From Agrococcus sp. Marseille-Q4369 (lineage in GTDB: Bacteria; Actinomycetota; Actinomycetes; Actinomycetales; Microbacteriaceae), in contig NZ_CP070501.1 in assembly GCF_018308945.1 (NCBI RefSeq), positions 2,604,001 through 2,668,000 on the forward strand: a DNA stretch of 64,000 nucleotides, written 5' to 3'. Positions 33,638-41,476 of this stretch are shown here, piece by piece (positions within the stretch are counted from its first letter, which is position 1; the number at the start of each line of letters is the position of its first letter). Both the position numbers and the translations under genes were made by a program. Below the pieces are notes generated by a model. That model was not told the DNA's origin, ran no database searches, and saw only the letters and a program-made list of their open reading frames with translations.

Positions 33638-33655
33638 ACGCTACGCGCCGAGGCT
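33638..33655 (-). promoter_or_regulatory. Shared promoter element upstream of the 67-residue acidic protein
   Basis: On the minus strand AGCCT, 7 bases, then TAGCGT (rc of 33651-33655 and 33638-33643), with identical flanks to the element at 36513-36530. It lies 42 bases before the ATG at 33596. Possibly an alternative-sigma promoter. Confidence 0.45.
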
Positions 33656-33717
33656 GGGGGAGCGCCGAGCCGGGCGGGTCGGCGTCGCGCCGCCCGCCCG
33701 GCTCCGCTGCGGCCGCC

Positions 33718-34800
33718 TCAGACGACGACGGCGGTGCGAGCCGACGGCGCTCGCGAGCCGCGGGCGGCATCGATGCGCGCCGCGGCGAGCGCCTCGGCGG
33801 CGGCGAGCGGCGTGATGCCGCGCTCGCGCGCGCTCGCCATGACGCCGCGCACGGTGTCGGCGATGCCGGTCAGGCGCTCGGCGATCGCGGGCCACTCCTG
33901 GCCGTGGGCCATGCCCTCGAGGTGGATGACGCCGCCGGCGTTGACGACGAAGTCGGGCGCGTAGACGATGCCGCGCTCCTGCAGGCGCGCGGCGCCCGAG
34001 CGGTCGGCGAGCGGGTTGTTGGCCGGCCCGACGACCGCGCGCACGGGCAGCGCGTCGATCGCCTCGTCGGTGAGGATGCCGCCGAGACCGGCGGGCACGA
34101 GCACGTCAGCGGGCGTCGAGAGCGCCAGCTCCGGCGCGATCCAGCGGGCGCCGAGCTCGTCGGCGAGCTGGCGCTTGCGCTCGTCGATGTCGGTGACGAT
34201 GAGCTCCGCGCCGTGACCGGCGAGCATGCGCGCGAGCCGCCCGCCCACCTGGCCGAGGCCCGAGACGACGAACGAGCGTCCCTCGATCTGCTCCGAGCCG
34301 AACGCCTCGCCGAGCGTCGGCGCGATCGCCGAGAAGACGCCGAGCGCGGTCGCCCCAGCGGGCTCGCCCGCGCCGCCGCTCTCGGCGGGGAGGCCGACGA
34401 CGTGCTCGGTGCGCTCGCGCACGACGAGCATGTCGTGCTCCGTCGTCCCGACGTCCTCGGCCGTGCGGTAGCGGCCATCGAGCGCCTCGACGAGGTCGCC
34501 GAGGTCGAGCAGCGCGGCGCGGCGGCGGTCGGGGTCGAGCGCCTCGCCCATCGGCAGCGCGATGACCGACTTGCCGCCGCCGGCGTCGAGCCCGGCCGCG
34601 GCGTTCTTGAGCGTCATCGCCGCCGAGAGCCGCAAGGCGTCCGCCTGGCCGTCGGCCCAGGTCGGGTAGCTCCACATGCGGCAGCCGCCGAGCGCGGGCC
34701 CGAGTGCGCTCGAGTGGAGTGCGACGGTGATGACGAGTCCGCTGCGGGCGCCCATGGAGGTCAGGACGCGCTCGTGCGAGAACTCAGGGATTGCGCTCAT
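33718..34800 (-). CDS. Glu/Leu/Phe/Val-type amino acid dehydrogenase
   Basis: 360 residues. Substrate-binding domain with ALGGCRMWSY and MTLKNAAAGLDAGGGKSVI, holding the two conserved lysines; NAD domain with VVSGLGQVGGRLARMLAGHG and ADVLVPAGLGGILTDE; then GPANNPLAD and YAPDFVVNAGGVIHLEG. It deaminates a branched-chain or aromatic amino acid with NAD+. Leucine/valine dehydrogenase is more likely than glutamate dehydrogenase by length. Start ATG 34800 with GGAGAG eight bases upstream. Confidence 0.9.
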   Translation of the reverse strand: MSAIPEFSHERVLTSMGARSGLVITVALHSSALGPALGGCRMWSYPTWADGQADALRLSAAMTLKNAAAGLDAGGGKSVIALPMGEALDPDRRRAALLDLGDLVEALDGRYRTAEDVGTTEHDMLVVRERTEHVVGLPAESGGAGEPAGATALGVFSAIAPTLGEAFGSEQIEGRSFVVSGLGQVGGRLARMLAGHGAELIVTDIDERKRQLADELGARWIAPELALSTPADVLVPAGLGGILTDEAIDALPVRAVVGPANNPLADRSGAARLQERGIVYAPDFVVNAGGVIHLEGMAHGQEWPAIAERLTGIADTVRGVMASARERGITPLAAAEALAAARIDAARGSRAPSARTAVVV

Positions 34801-34977
34801 GGCGGCTCTCCTCATTGAGTGTCGGCGCCGCTCTCGGCGCCGTGGGTCGGGGCCGCGGATCGCGCGGCTTCCCACCATGGTGGTGCGGATGCGCGGTGCG
34901 CGCAAGCGCGTCGGCGCCCGTTGCGCGCGGAGCGCAGCCGGGCTCGCGGGAGCGCGTCAGGACTGCGCAGCCTGCCC

Positions 34978-35712
34978 TCAGCGGCGGTCGTCGCCGTCCG
35001 GCTCGATGCCGTCGCCCTCGACCACGATCTCCTCGCGCTGCACGGGCACCTGGATCGTCTGCATCTCGGTCACGATGCGCCGCCGCAGGCGCGGGCCACC
35101 GGCGCCGCTCGCGCTCGTCGCCCCGCGGCTCGCGTCGTGGTCGTCGTCGGTGCCGCGGCCGCGCACGCCGCGCTCGTCATCCGAGCCGCTGCCGCTCGAG
35201 TCGGCGCTGCCGGCGTCGTGCCCGCCGCCGTAGGGCGTGCGGTCGGCGTGCGCGGTCGAGGGGCCCGTGTCGTCCGCGTCGCCCGAGTGGCGCGCGTCGG
35301 CGCGCTGCAGGTGACCGCCGACGCCGCGGTCGCGGTCGTCGTCGTGGTGGTCGTGAGCGCCCTGCCCGTGGTCGCCGACGGCCGCGCGCTGCTGCAGCGG
35401 CGGCTCGACGCCGTAGTAGCGGTAGAGCTCCGCCTCCTGCTCGACCGAGAGCTCGCTCGCGTCGTCGATGCGCGGCGCGTCCTTCACGAACGCCTTCTCG
35501 AAGGGCACGACGATCTCGTCGCCGCGCTCCGTCGCGCCGGCGACCGGGATGAACGACTCGTGCATGCCGAACAGCCCCGTCTTCACGGTGATCCAGGTCG
35601 GCTCGTCGGTGCCCTCGAGCACGAAGACCTGTCCCACCTCGCCGATGCGATGGCCGTCGCTGCCGAACACCTCGCGGCCGGCCAGCTGGTCGATGTTGCC
35701 CTGGAACGTCAC
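34978..35712 (-). CDS. PRC-barrel domain protein with DUF2382-like C-terminus
   Basis: 244 residues. Residues 1-80 form a PRC-barrel (AGREVFGSDGHRIGEVGQVF; TGLFGMHESFIPVAGA). Residues 120-200 are a low-complexity His/Asp/Gly/Ser linker. The end RRRIVTEMQTIQVPVQREEI is the core of DUF2382. This PRC/DUF2382 architecture is common in stress-associated actinobacterial and cyanobacterial proteins with no known reaction. GTG at 35712 has GGGGAG five bases upstream. Confidence 0.85.
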   Translation of the reverse strand: MTFQGNIDQLAGREVFGSDGHRIGEVGQVFVLEGTDEPTWITVKTGLFGMHESFIPVAGATERGDEIVVPFEKAFVKDAPRIDDASELSVEQEAELYRYYGVEPPLQQRAAVGDHGQGAHDHHDDDRDRGVGGHLQRADARHSGDADDTGPSTAHADRTPYGGGHDAGSADSSGSGSDDERGVRGRGTDDDHDASRGATSASGAGGPRLRRRIVTEMQTIQVPVQREEIVVEGDGIEPDGDDRR

Positions 35713-35857
35713 GATGTCTCCCCACGGTTCGGGTCCCCGTCGAGCTGCGCCGCAGGCTCCCGGCCCGCTGCGCCGACGAGGGCGGCTGTCGCCTGGCCGC
35801 GACGGTACGCGCGGATCCTGAGCAGCCCGTGACAGCCCGCTTGCGATCCGGGCGGCT

Positions 35858-36133
35858 TCAGCGCACCGCGAAGCCGGTCTCGCCGCGCGCCTCGATCGAC
35901 TCGGTCTCGACGCGATCGACGCGAGCCGTGTCGGGGCCGTGCGCGAGCCACGCGCCGAACGCCGCCACCGCATCCGCCGCACCCTCGGCCTCCGCCTCGA
36001 CCGTGCCGTCGAAGCGGTTGCGCACCGAGCCGGCGAGCCCGAGCCGCTCCGCCTCGCGGCGCGCGGCCATGCGGAAGCCGACGCCCTGCACGGTGCCGTG
36101 CACCACGAAGCGGCGTCGGGTGCGCTCGCTCAG
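35858..36133 (-). CDS. acyP: Acylphosphatase, possibly with a CTG start
   Basis: 91 residues if begun at CTG 36133, which overlaps the stop of the preceding gene (CTGA) and gives the usual length. The next standard start, GTG 36106, would start at VHGTVQGVGFRM and remove the first beta-strand residues. Active-site Arg is in VQGVGFRMAARREAE and the Asn in GSVRNRFDGTVEAEAEG. It hydrolyses acyl phosphates. Coupled to the acidic protein upstream. Confidence 0.85.
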   Translation of the reverse strand: MSERTRRRFVVHGTVQGVGFRMAARREAERLGLAGSVRNRFDGTVEAEAEGAADAVAAFGAWLAHGPDTARVDRVETESIEARGETGFAVR

Positions 36134-36459
36134 CGGCCGTCGCCCTCGAGGCTCGGGGCGTCCTGCTCGCGCGCGGCGTCCTCGAGGTCGCGCTGGCCCT
36201 CGGCGTCCAGCTCCTCGGGCTGCTCGGCGTCGCGGCCGCCGGAGAAGTCGTCGTTCGGCGCCTCCTTGGCCTGGCCGTCGCCGTGCACCGTCTCGCCCGT
36301 GCGCGCGTCGACGCCCGCGCCGGACTTGCCGTCCTCGGGCACGAACTCGTTGTGGCGGGCGTCGAACGAGCTCGCCGAGCCGCTGTCCGCCGGCGGTGCT
36401 TCGTGGTAGACCGGGTCGCCCTCGCGCGAGTCGTAGGTCGGGTCGTTCTGGTTTGCCAT
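36130..36459 (-). CDS. Acidic hydrophilic protein, probably disordered
   Basis: 109 residues, starting MANQNDPTYDSREGDPVYHE, rich in Asp, Glu, Gly and Ala, with no hydrophobic segment. No family recognised. GGAGGAGAG lies just upstream of the ATG at 36459. It resembles in composition the 67-residue protein at 33393-33596, with which it shares the promoter element. Stop overlaps the probable acylphosphatase start. Confidence 0.72.
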   Translation of the reverse strand: MANQNDPTYDSREGDPVYHEAPPADSGSASSFDARHNEFVPEDGKSGAGVDARTGETVHGDGQAKEAPNDDFSGGRDAEQPEELDAEGQRDLEDAAREQDAPSLEGDGR

Positions 36460-36512
36460 GATCGCTCTCCTCCGCGGTCCGTCCCGCAGCCGTCGGCTGC
36501 GCTGTGGGCACG

Positions 36513-36530
36513 ACGCTACGCGGGGAGGCT
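36513..36530 (-). promoter_or_regulatory. Shared promoter element upstream of the 109-residue acidic protein
   Basis: On the minus strand AGCCT (rc of 36526-36530), 7 bases, then TAGCGT (rc of 36513-36518), as at 33638-33655. It lies 54 bases before the ATG at 36459. Confidence 0.45.
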
Positions 36531-36558
36531 GGGAGGAGGGAAGGGTGCCGTCCGCCGC

Positions 36559-37341
36559 TCACGCCGGGCGGCGCGAGCGCCCGCGCAGGTCGCGGGCCAC
36601 GGGCACGCTCGCGAAGACGAGCAGCAGCACCGCGGTCGGCACGACGGTGACGAACCCGATTGCCTGATAGGCGAGCGCGCCGGTGATGCCGCCGGCGAAG
36701 AAGGCGCTCACGAGCAGCACGTGCAGGCCGAGCCGTCCGAGCCGCGGCCGCACGGGGTCGGGGTCGTCCGCGCGCTTCGGGTAGACGAGCTTGCCGAGCT
36801 CGATGCCGATGTCGGTCACCATGCCGGTCACGTGCGTCGTGCGGATCTGCGCGTCGGAGATCTTCGTGATCACCGCGTTCTGCAGGCCCATCGTGAAGCC
36901 GAGCAGCGCGATGAGCACCCACTCGCGCCCCGCGTCGGCGGTGAGCTCGTGCGCGACGAGCCCGATGAAGAGCGCGAGCGCCGCCTCGAGCAGCAGCACG
37001 ATCGCGAACCGGCTCTGCAGCCCGCGGCGCCTCGCCCAGTTGAACAGCAGCGCGCACACCGCGGCCCCGACGACGAACGACAGCAGGCCCGTGAGGCACA
37101 GCAGCGCGATGTCGAGCGAGCCGAGCACGAGGCTGTCGGCGAGCATCGCCGTGAGGCCCGTCATGTGCGAGGTGTAGAGGGCGATCGCCATGAAGCCGAC
37201 GGAGTTGAGGATGCCCGCCGTGAGCGCGAGCAGCACCGCGAGGTCGCGGTTCGTGCGCGGCGTGCGATCCGGGCCCGCGATGCCCCGGAGGTACGCGACG
37301 AGGGGCGCGGCCCGTCCGCCCGGCCCCGGTGACGCATCCAT
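36559..37341 (-). CDS. DUF1275 (YoaK-like) membrane protein
   Basis: 260 residues with about six membrane segments. DUF1275 landmarks are AGILNSVGFMAIALYTSHMT near the first helix and GFTMGLQNAVITKISDAQIR and TTHVTGMVTDIGIELGKL in the middle. Function unknown. The ATG at 37341 is preceded by 7 bases and TAGCCT (rc of 37349-37354), suggesting a leaderless transcript. Divergent from ychF. Confidence 0.88.
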   Translation of the reverse strand: MDASPGPGGRAAPLVAYLRGIAGPDRTPRTNRDLAVLLALTAGILNSVGFMAIALYTSHMTGLTAMLADSLVLGSLDIALLCLTGLLSFVVGAAVCALLFNWARRRGLQSRFAIVLLLEAALALFIGLVAHELTADAGREWVLIALLGFTMGLQNAVITKISDAQIRTTHVTGMVTDIGIELGKLVYPKRADDPDPVRPRLGRLGLHVLLVSAFFAGGITGALAYQAIGFVTVVPTAVLLLVFASVPVARDLRGRSRRPA

Positions 37342-37395
37342 GGTCCCGAGGCTAGTGCGGCAGGTCGTCGGGCCAGGGCGGCGGATGCGCGCCGG

Positions 37396-37409
37396 TAGGC
37401 TCGTCAGTC
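37396..37409 (+). promoter_or_regulatory. ychF -10 box, near-leaderless
   Basis: TAGGCT at 37396-37401 followed by 8 bases and the GTG at 37410. No Shine-Dalgarno sequence lies between. A second TANNNT box serving the divergent DUF1275 gene is at 37349-37354. Confidence 0.5.
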
Positions 37410-38483
37410 GTGGCACTCACGATCGGCATCGTCGGACTCCCCAACGTGGGCAAGTCGACCCTCTTCAACGCTCTCACCAAGAACACCGTGCTCGCGGCGA
37501 ACTACCCGTTCGCGACGATCGAGCCGAACATCGGGGTGGTCGAGCTGCCGGACGAGCGCCTCACGCGCCTCGCGGCGATCTTCGGCTCGGCCAAGATCCT
37601 GCCCGCGACCGTCTCGTTCGTGGACATCGCCGGCATCGTGAAGGGTGCGAGCGAGGGCGAGGGCCTCGGCAACCAGTTCCTCGCGAACATCCGCGAGGCC
37701 GACGCGATCGCGCAGGTCGTGCGCGGCTTCAGCGACTCGGATGTCGTGCACGTCGACGGCAAGGTCGACCCGGCCTCCGACATGGAGACGATCAACACCG
37801 AGCTCATCCTCGCCGACCTGCAGACGCTCGAGAAGGCGGTGCCGCGCCTCGAGAAGGAGGTGCGCGGCAAGAAGGCCGACCCGGCCGTGCTCGCGGCGGC
37901 GGTCGAGGCGCAGGCCATCCTGAACGCGGGCACGACGCTCTCGCAGGCGGGCTTCGACATCGCGCCGATCCGCGAGCTCGGCCTCCTGACGGCGAAGCCG
38001 CAGCTGTTCGTGTTCAACGTCGACGAGGCGGTGCTCTCGGACGAGGCGAAGAAGGCAGAGCTCGCGGCGCTCGTCGCGCCCGCGAAGGCCGTCTTCCTCG
38101 ACGCGCAGGTCGAGTCGGAGCTCATCGACCTCGACCAGGACGAGGCGCTCGAGCTGCTGCAGTCGCTCGGGCAGGACGAGTCGGGCCTCGACCAGCTCGC
38201 CCGCATCGGCTTCGACACGCTCGGCCTGCAGACGTACCTCACGGCCGGCCCGAAGGAGTCGCGCGCCTGGACGATCCGCAAGGGCTGGACCGCGCCGCAG
38301 GCGGCGGGTGTCATCCACACCGACTTCGAGCGCGGCTTCATCAAGGCGGAGGTCGTCTCGTTCGCCGACCTCGATCAGTACGGGTCGATGGCGGAGGCGA
38401 AGGCAGCCGGCCGCGTGCGCATCGAGGGCAAGGACTACGTCATGGTCGACGGCGACGTGGTGGAGTTCCGGTTTAACGTCTAG
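37410..38483 (+). CDS. ychF: Redox-regulated ATPase YchF (Obg-like)
   Basis: 357 residues, full length. G1 motif GIVGLPNVGKSTLFNALTKN near the start, switch II VDIAGIVKGASEGEGLGNQF, the NxxE-type nucleotide motif FVFNVDE in place of NKxD, and a C-terminal TGS domain ending VVEFRFNV. Ribosome-associated ATPase of the Obg group. The last codons (CGG TTT AAC GTC TAG) use TTT in a TTC-preferring genome, while copies of this end at 39922 and 51715 use CGC TTC AAC GTG. This suggests the present 3' end was brought in by an integrated element. Confidence 0.95.
   Translation: MALTIGIVGLPNVGKSTLFNALTKNTVLAANYPFATIEPNIGVVELPDERLTRLAAIFGSAKILPATVSFVDIAGIVKGASEGEGLGNQFLANIREADAIAQVVRGFSDSDVVHVDGKVDPASDMETINTELILADLQTLEKAVPRLEKEVRGKKADPAVLAAAVEAQAILNAGTTLSQAGFDIAPIRELGLLTAKPQLFVFNVDEAVLSDEAKKAELAALVAPAKAVFLDAQVESELIDLDQDEALELLQSLGQDESGLDQLARIGFDTLGLQTYLTAGPKESRAWTIRKGWTAPQAAGVIHTDFERGFIKAEVVSFADLDQYGSMAEAKAAGRVRIEGKDYVMVDGDVVEFRFNV
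38451..38483 (+). repeat. Left junction: ychF 3' end (copy A)
   Basis: The first 20 bases (38451-38470) recur exactly at 39922-39941. The remaining 13 differ only at silent positions and the stop codon. This is the left boundary of the proposed integrated region. Confidence 0.8.
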
Positions 38484-38489
38484 CGTTAA
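38473..38489. promoter_or_regulatory. Inverted repeat upstream of higB
   Basis: TTAACG (38473-38478) and CGTTAA (38484-38489) flank 5 bases. Another CGTTA half-site is at 38500. It includes the ychF stop codon. It could be the HigA operator or a core recombination site. Confidence 0.4.
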
Positions 38490-38504
38490 TGACGCTCGCC
38501 GTTA

Positions 38505-38516
38505 TATACTGGTTCC
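38505..38516 (+). promoter_or_regulatory. Leaderless promoter of higB
   Basis: TATACT at 38505-38510 followed by GGTTCC and the GTG at 38517. This is the best -10 box in the window and has the spacing of a leaderless start. Confidence 0.6.
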
Positions 38517-38798
38517 GTGATCAGATCGTTCGGCGACAAGGAGACCGAACGGCTGTGGCGTCGTGAACGCGTGAGGTCGATTGATCCGAGGATCCATCGA
38601 GTCGCATTGCGCAAACTTCGTCAGGTGGGGTCCGCGGAGTCCATCGAGGACCTCCGTGTCCCACCCGGCAACCGCCTCGAAGCTCTCAAGGGCGACCGTG
38701 CCGGGCAGCACAGCATCAGGATCAACGACCAGTGGCGGATCTGCTTCGTGTGGACCGCCGCCGGACCAGAGGAGGTGCAGATCGTTGACGACCACTGA
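38517..38798 (+). CDS. higB: HigB-type toxin (RelE superfamily mRNA interferase)
   Basis: 93 residues. The pattern FGDKETERLWRRERVRSIDP, LRVPPGNRLEALKGDRAGQH and SIRINDQWRICFVW fits HigB/killer-protein toxins that cut mRNA on the ribosome. Conserved Arg, His and Trp in the GQHSIRINDQWR segment are the catalytic neighbourhood. The toxin precedes the antitoxin, as usual for higBA. Leaderless GTG start. Overlaps higA by 14 bases. Confidence 0.9.
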   Translation: MIRSFGDKETERLWRRERVRSIDPRIHRVALRKLRQVGSAESIEDLRVPPGNRLEALKGDRAGQHSIRINDQWRICFVWTAAGPEEVQIVDDH

Positions 38799-39087
38799 CA
38801 AGATCGAGCCGATCCACCCGGGCGAGGTGCTCATGGAGGACTTCATCGAGGGCTTCGGCATCACGCAGAACAAGCTCGCCGTATCCATCGGCGTGCCGCC
38901 GCGACGGATCAACGAGATCGTGCACGGCAAGCGAGGGATCACCGCAGACACGGCGCTGCGGCTCGCGAAGTACTTCGGCACCTCGGCCGAGTTCTGGATC
39001 AACCTGCAGAGCCATTACGAGCTTGACCGCGCCGAGGACGCGGCAGGTGAGCAGATCGCGGCGATCGCGCCGCTGCAGGTCGCGTGA
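38785..39087 (+). CDS. higA: HigA-type antitoxin (XRE helix-turn-helix)
   Basis: 100 residues. IEPIHPGEVLMEDFIEGFGI and TQNKLAVSIGVPPRRINEIV then HGKRGITADTALRLAKYFGT are the HigA DNA-binding domain (about residues 8-75). It neutralises HigB and represses the operon. The start is a TTG at 38785 with AGGAGG at 38770-38775, inside higB. The stop overlaps the GTG of the hydrolase gene, so three genes are coupled. Confidence 0.9.
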   Translation: MTTTDKIEPIHPGEVLMEDFIEGFGITQNKLAVSIGVPPRRINEIVHGKRGITADTALRLAKYFGTSAEFWINLQSHYELDRAEDAAGEQIAAIAPLQVA

Positions 39088-39908
39088 CCAGCTGCGTCGT
39101 GCAGCGCCCCGGAGGCGTCTGCATCGCCGTCACCGACCTCGGCGGCCACGGCCCTGTCGTCGTGCTGCTGCACGGGCTTGCCGGGAGCTCGCGAGAGTTG
39201 CTGCGCACGGCGCGAGCGTTGCAGGATCATCGGGTCCTGATCGTGGATCAGCGAGGGCACGGTGCGAGCACGCGCCTTCCCGATGATCTATCCCGCGACG
39301 CCTTCGTCGGCGACGTCGTGGCGGCGATCGAGGAGCTCGCCCCAGGGCGTCGAGCGACGCTCGTCGGGCAGTCGATGGGAGCCCACACTGCTTTTCTCGC
39401 AGCAGCAGCGCATCCAGACCTGGTCGAGGGGCTCGTGATGCTCGAAGGTCATGTGTCGGGGAGCGACGATCCGCGCGAGGCTGCTGGTCTCGGCGCGTAC
39501 TTCGCGTCCTGGCCGGTTCCGTTCCGGGGAGAGGCCGCTGCCCGCGAGTTCCTCGGTGATGACGCGATCGTTGATGCCTGGGTAGCGGATCTCCAGTCGA
39601 CGGATGATGGGCTCGTCCCGCGTTTCGACTCCGCGGTCATGCAACGCACGATCCAGGCTGTGCATGAACCGCGCTGGGACGAGTGGAAAGCTCTGCAGGT
39701 TCCGACGCTCGCGATTTTCGCCAAGCACGGGATGTTCAGCGATGCCGACAAGGACGAGCTGATCCGGCGCAGGCCCGAGACGGTCAGAGTCGATCTCTCC
39801 GGCGGCAGCCATGATGCGCACCTCGACGCCTTCGACGAGTGGATCGACGTGCTTCGCCGCTGGTTATCCCGCGATCAGGCGAGCGACTCGCGGACCAGTG
39901 TCCGCTGA
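39084..39908 (+). CDS. Alpha/beta hydrolase coupled to higBA
   Basis: 274 residues. VVLLHGLAGSSREL (oxyanion), VGQSMGAHTAFLA (nucleophile Ser), and GGSHDAHLD near residue 253 (catalytic His) give an intact triad, unlike the hydrolase at 32425. The GTG at 39084 overlaps the higA stop, so it belongs to the toxin-antitoxin transcript. Substrate unknown. Codon use is slightly less GC-biased than the neighbourhood. The ychF-end repeat follows 13 bases after its stop. Confidence 0.85.
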   Translation: MTSCVVQRPGGVCIAVTDLGGHGPVVVLLHGLAGSSRELLRTARALQDHRVLIVDQRGHGASTRLPDDLSRDAFVGDVVAAIEELAPGRRATLVGQSMGAHTAFLAAAAHPDLVEGLVMLEGHVSGSDDPREAAGLGAYFASWPVPFRGEAAAREFLGDDAIVDAWVADLQSTDDGLVPRFDSAVMQRTIQAVHEPRWDEWKALQVPTLAIFAKHGMFSDADKDELIRRRPETVRVDLSGGSHDAHLDAFDEWIDVLRRWLSRDQASDSRTSVR

Positions 39909-39921
39909 GGTTGGTAGCTGC

Positions 39922-39955
39922 GGCGACGTGGTGGAGTTCCGCTTCAACGTGTGAG
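39922..39955 (+). repeat. Internal copy of the ychF 3' end (copy B)
   Basis: It would encode GDVVEFRFNV and a TGA stop, exactly the YchF C-terminus, but is not attached to a gene. 39922-39941 equals 38451-38470, and 39937-39952 equals 51715-51730. It joins the two units of the island like the middle attachment site of a tandem integration. Confidence 0.8.
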
Positions 39956-40159
39956 ACACCCGCAGACCGGCCGAAATACAAGGGAAGCGACTGGCCCCAA
40001 CGGTGCTCAGTCCGCGAAGAGTCCGCACGGCGCGGCGCACGATGTCGGGGATCGCCTGCGCGAAGGTTCACGGCTCCCAAGAGACCTAGGCCGGAGGGGA
40101 GCGCCCGGAGGAGCATGAACCACGGACGTTCCGCTCGGGCGTAGTGAATCGCCCCGGGT

Positions 40160-41089
40160 TCAGTGGAGGGCGAGTTCTCCCAGCATCGGCTGAGGCTGGG
40201 AGTTGATCTCACGGTAGTACGCGTTCTCCGCCTCGATCGGCGTGAGATATCCGATCGAGGAGTGGAGCCGGTTCTCGTTGAACCAGTGGACCCAGGACAG
40301 CGTCGCGAGCTCGAGCTCGTCGACGGTCCGGAACGGGCCGTCGAGCTTCACGCACTCGGTCTTGTAGAGGCCGACGACCGACTCGGCCAGAGCGTTGTCG
40401 TACGAGTCGCCAACGGTGCCGATGGAGGCGATCGCGCCGGCGTCGGCGAGCCGCTCGGCGTAGCGAATCGCTGTGTATTGACTGCCTGCATCGCTGTGAT
40501 GGATGAGCCCGTCGACCGGCTCGCCAGCCCGCTCGCGCACCCAGAGCGCCATCTCCAGCGCGTCCAGCGGCAGCTCCGTCGGCATCCGGTTCGTGGTGCG
40601 CCAGCCGACGAGCTTGCGGGAGAACACGTCGGTGACGAAGGCCGTGAAGCCCATGCCTGACCAGGTCGGCACGTACGTGAAGTCGACGACCCAGAGCTGG
40701 TTCGGACGCTCCGCGGTGAAGCAGCGCTGCACGTGATCCGGTGGCCGCACGGCCGACTCGTCGGGGCGGGTAGTGACGAACCGCTTGCCGCGGCGCACGC
40801 CCTGCAGGCCCGCTTGGCGCATGAGCCGCTCGACCGTGCAGCGCGCGACCTCAATGCCCTCGCGGCGCAGCAGCCGCCAGATCTTCCGGGCGCCGGAGAT
40901 GCCGCGGCCGAGCTTCCGGTCCCAGAAGATCCGATCGATCTCCACCAGCAGCTCCGCATCGCGCAGCGACCGCTGGGAGGGCGGGCGCTGCTTGAAGGCG
41001 TAGTAGCCGGACGGCGCGATCGGCACGCCGTGCTCGGTGAGCACGCGGCAGATCGGCGCGACGCCGAACTGGTCTCGGTGGTCGTCCAC
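40160..41089 (-). CDS. IS3-family transposase OrfB (DDE integrase core)
   Basis: 309 residues. The rve catalytic triad is visible as WVVDFTYVPTW (Asp), LIHHSDAGSQYT (Asp) and YDNALAESVVGLYKTE (Glu), followed by NENRLHSSIGYLTPIE. The GTG at 41089 is nominal; OrfB is probably made mainly by -1 frameshifting from OrfA, because its frame continues upstream as ALVVAF joined to the OrfA end ARELDP. Frame intact, so the element may still be active. Confidence 0.93.
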   Translation of the reverse strand: MDDHRDQFGVAPICRVLTEHGVPIAPSGYYAFKQRPPSQRSLRDAELLVEIDRIFWDRKLGRGISGARKIWRLLRREGIEVARCTVERLMRQAGLQGVRRGKRFVTTRPDESAVRPPDHVQRCFTAERPNQLWVVDFTYVPTWSGMGFTAFVTDVFSRKLVGWRTTNRMPTELPLDALEMALWVRERAGEPVDGLIHHSDAGSQYTAIRYAERLADAGAIASIGTVGDSYDNALAESVVGLYKTECVKLDGPFRTVDELELATLSWVHWFNENRLHSSIGYLTPIEAENAYYREINSQPQPMLGELALH

Positions 41090-41097
41090 GAACGCGA

Positions 41098-41433
41098 CTA
41101 CCAGGGCAAACGCGGGTCGAGCTCCCGCGCGAAGAAACTCGAGGCCGCCAACAAGATCTCGTTCGCGCGCTTGAGCTCACGAACCTCGGCCTCGAGATCC
41201 TTGATGCGCTTCGCATCCGAGGCGGTCACGCCGGGACGTTCGCCTGAATCGATCGCGGCCTGCTTCATCCATCCGCGGAGCGTGTCGGCGTTCACGCCCG
41301 TGCGCTGTCCGATCCGCACGACCGCCGCGTTCAGCGATAGCTCCGGATCCTCCTTGCGCGCCTCCTGCACGAGCCGCATGGCCCGCTCCCGCAACTCCTG
41401 CGGGTACTTCTTTGGTGCTGGCATGGCCATCAT
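41098..41433 (-). CDS. IS3-family transposase OrfA (helix-turn-helix, leucine zipper)
   Basis: 111 residues. N-terminal HTH (KKYPQELRERAMRLVQEAR, then GVNADTLRGWMKQA) and a C-terminal coiled coil DLEAEVRELKRANEILLAAS. It binds the terminal repeats. It ends FFARELDPRLPW 8 bases before the nominal orfB start, the usual place for programmed frameshifting. Confidence 0.92.
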   Translation of the reverse strand: MMAMPAPKKYPQELRERAMRLVQEARKEDPELSLNAAVVRIGQRTGVNADTLRGWMKQAAIDSGERPGVTASDAKRIKDLEAEVRELKRANEILLAASSFFARELDPRLPW

Positions 41434-41476
41434 CCTCTCGGGGAATCAGACCCTCCACCAGAACCGGGGCGATTCA

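Larger units (their letters stand above)
40145..41476 (-). mobile_element. IS3-family insertion sequence
   Basis: 1332 bases with terminal inverted repeats starting TGAATCGCCCCGG at 40145 and ending with its complement at 41476, the first 13 bases matching exactly and similarity continuing to about base 24. It carries orfA and orfB on the minus strand. The bases next to the ends (GTAG before, GTGG after) do not form a clear 3-4 base target duplication, suggesting a deletion on one side. It truncates a nuclease gene at 41477. Confidence 0.9.

Noticed and set aside
39784-40212. Minus-strand 142-codon frame across the ychF repeat and the IS left end
   Set aside because: It spans the IS boundary and an antisense part of the hydrolase gene; no similarity is recognised on either side.
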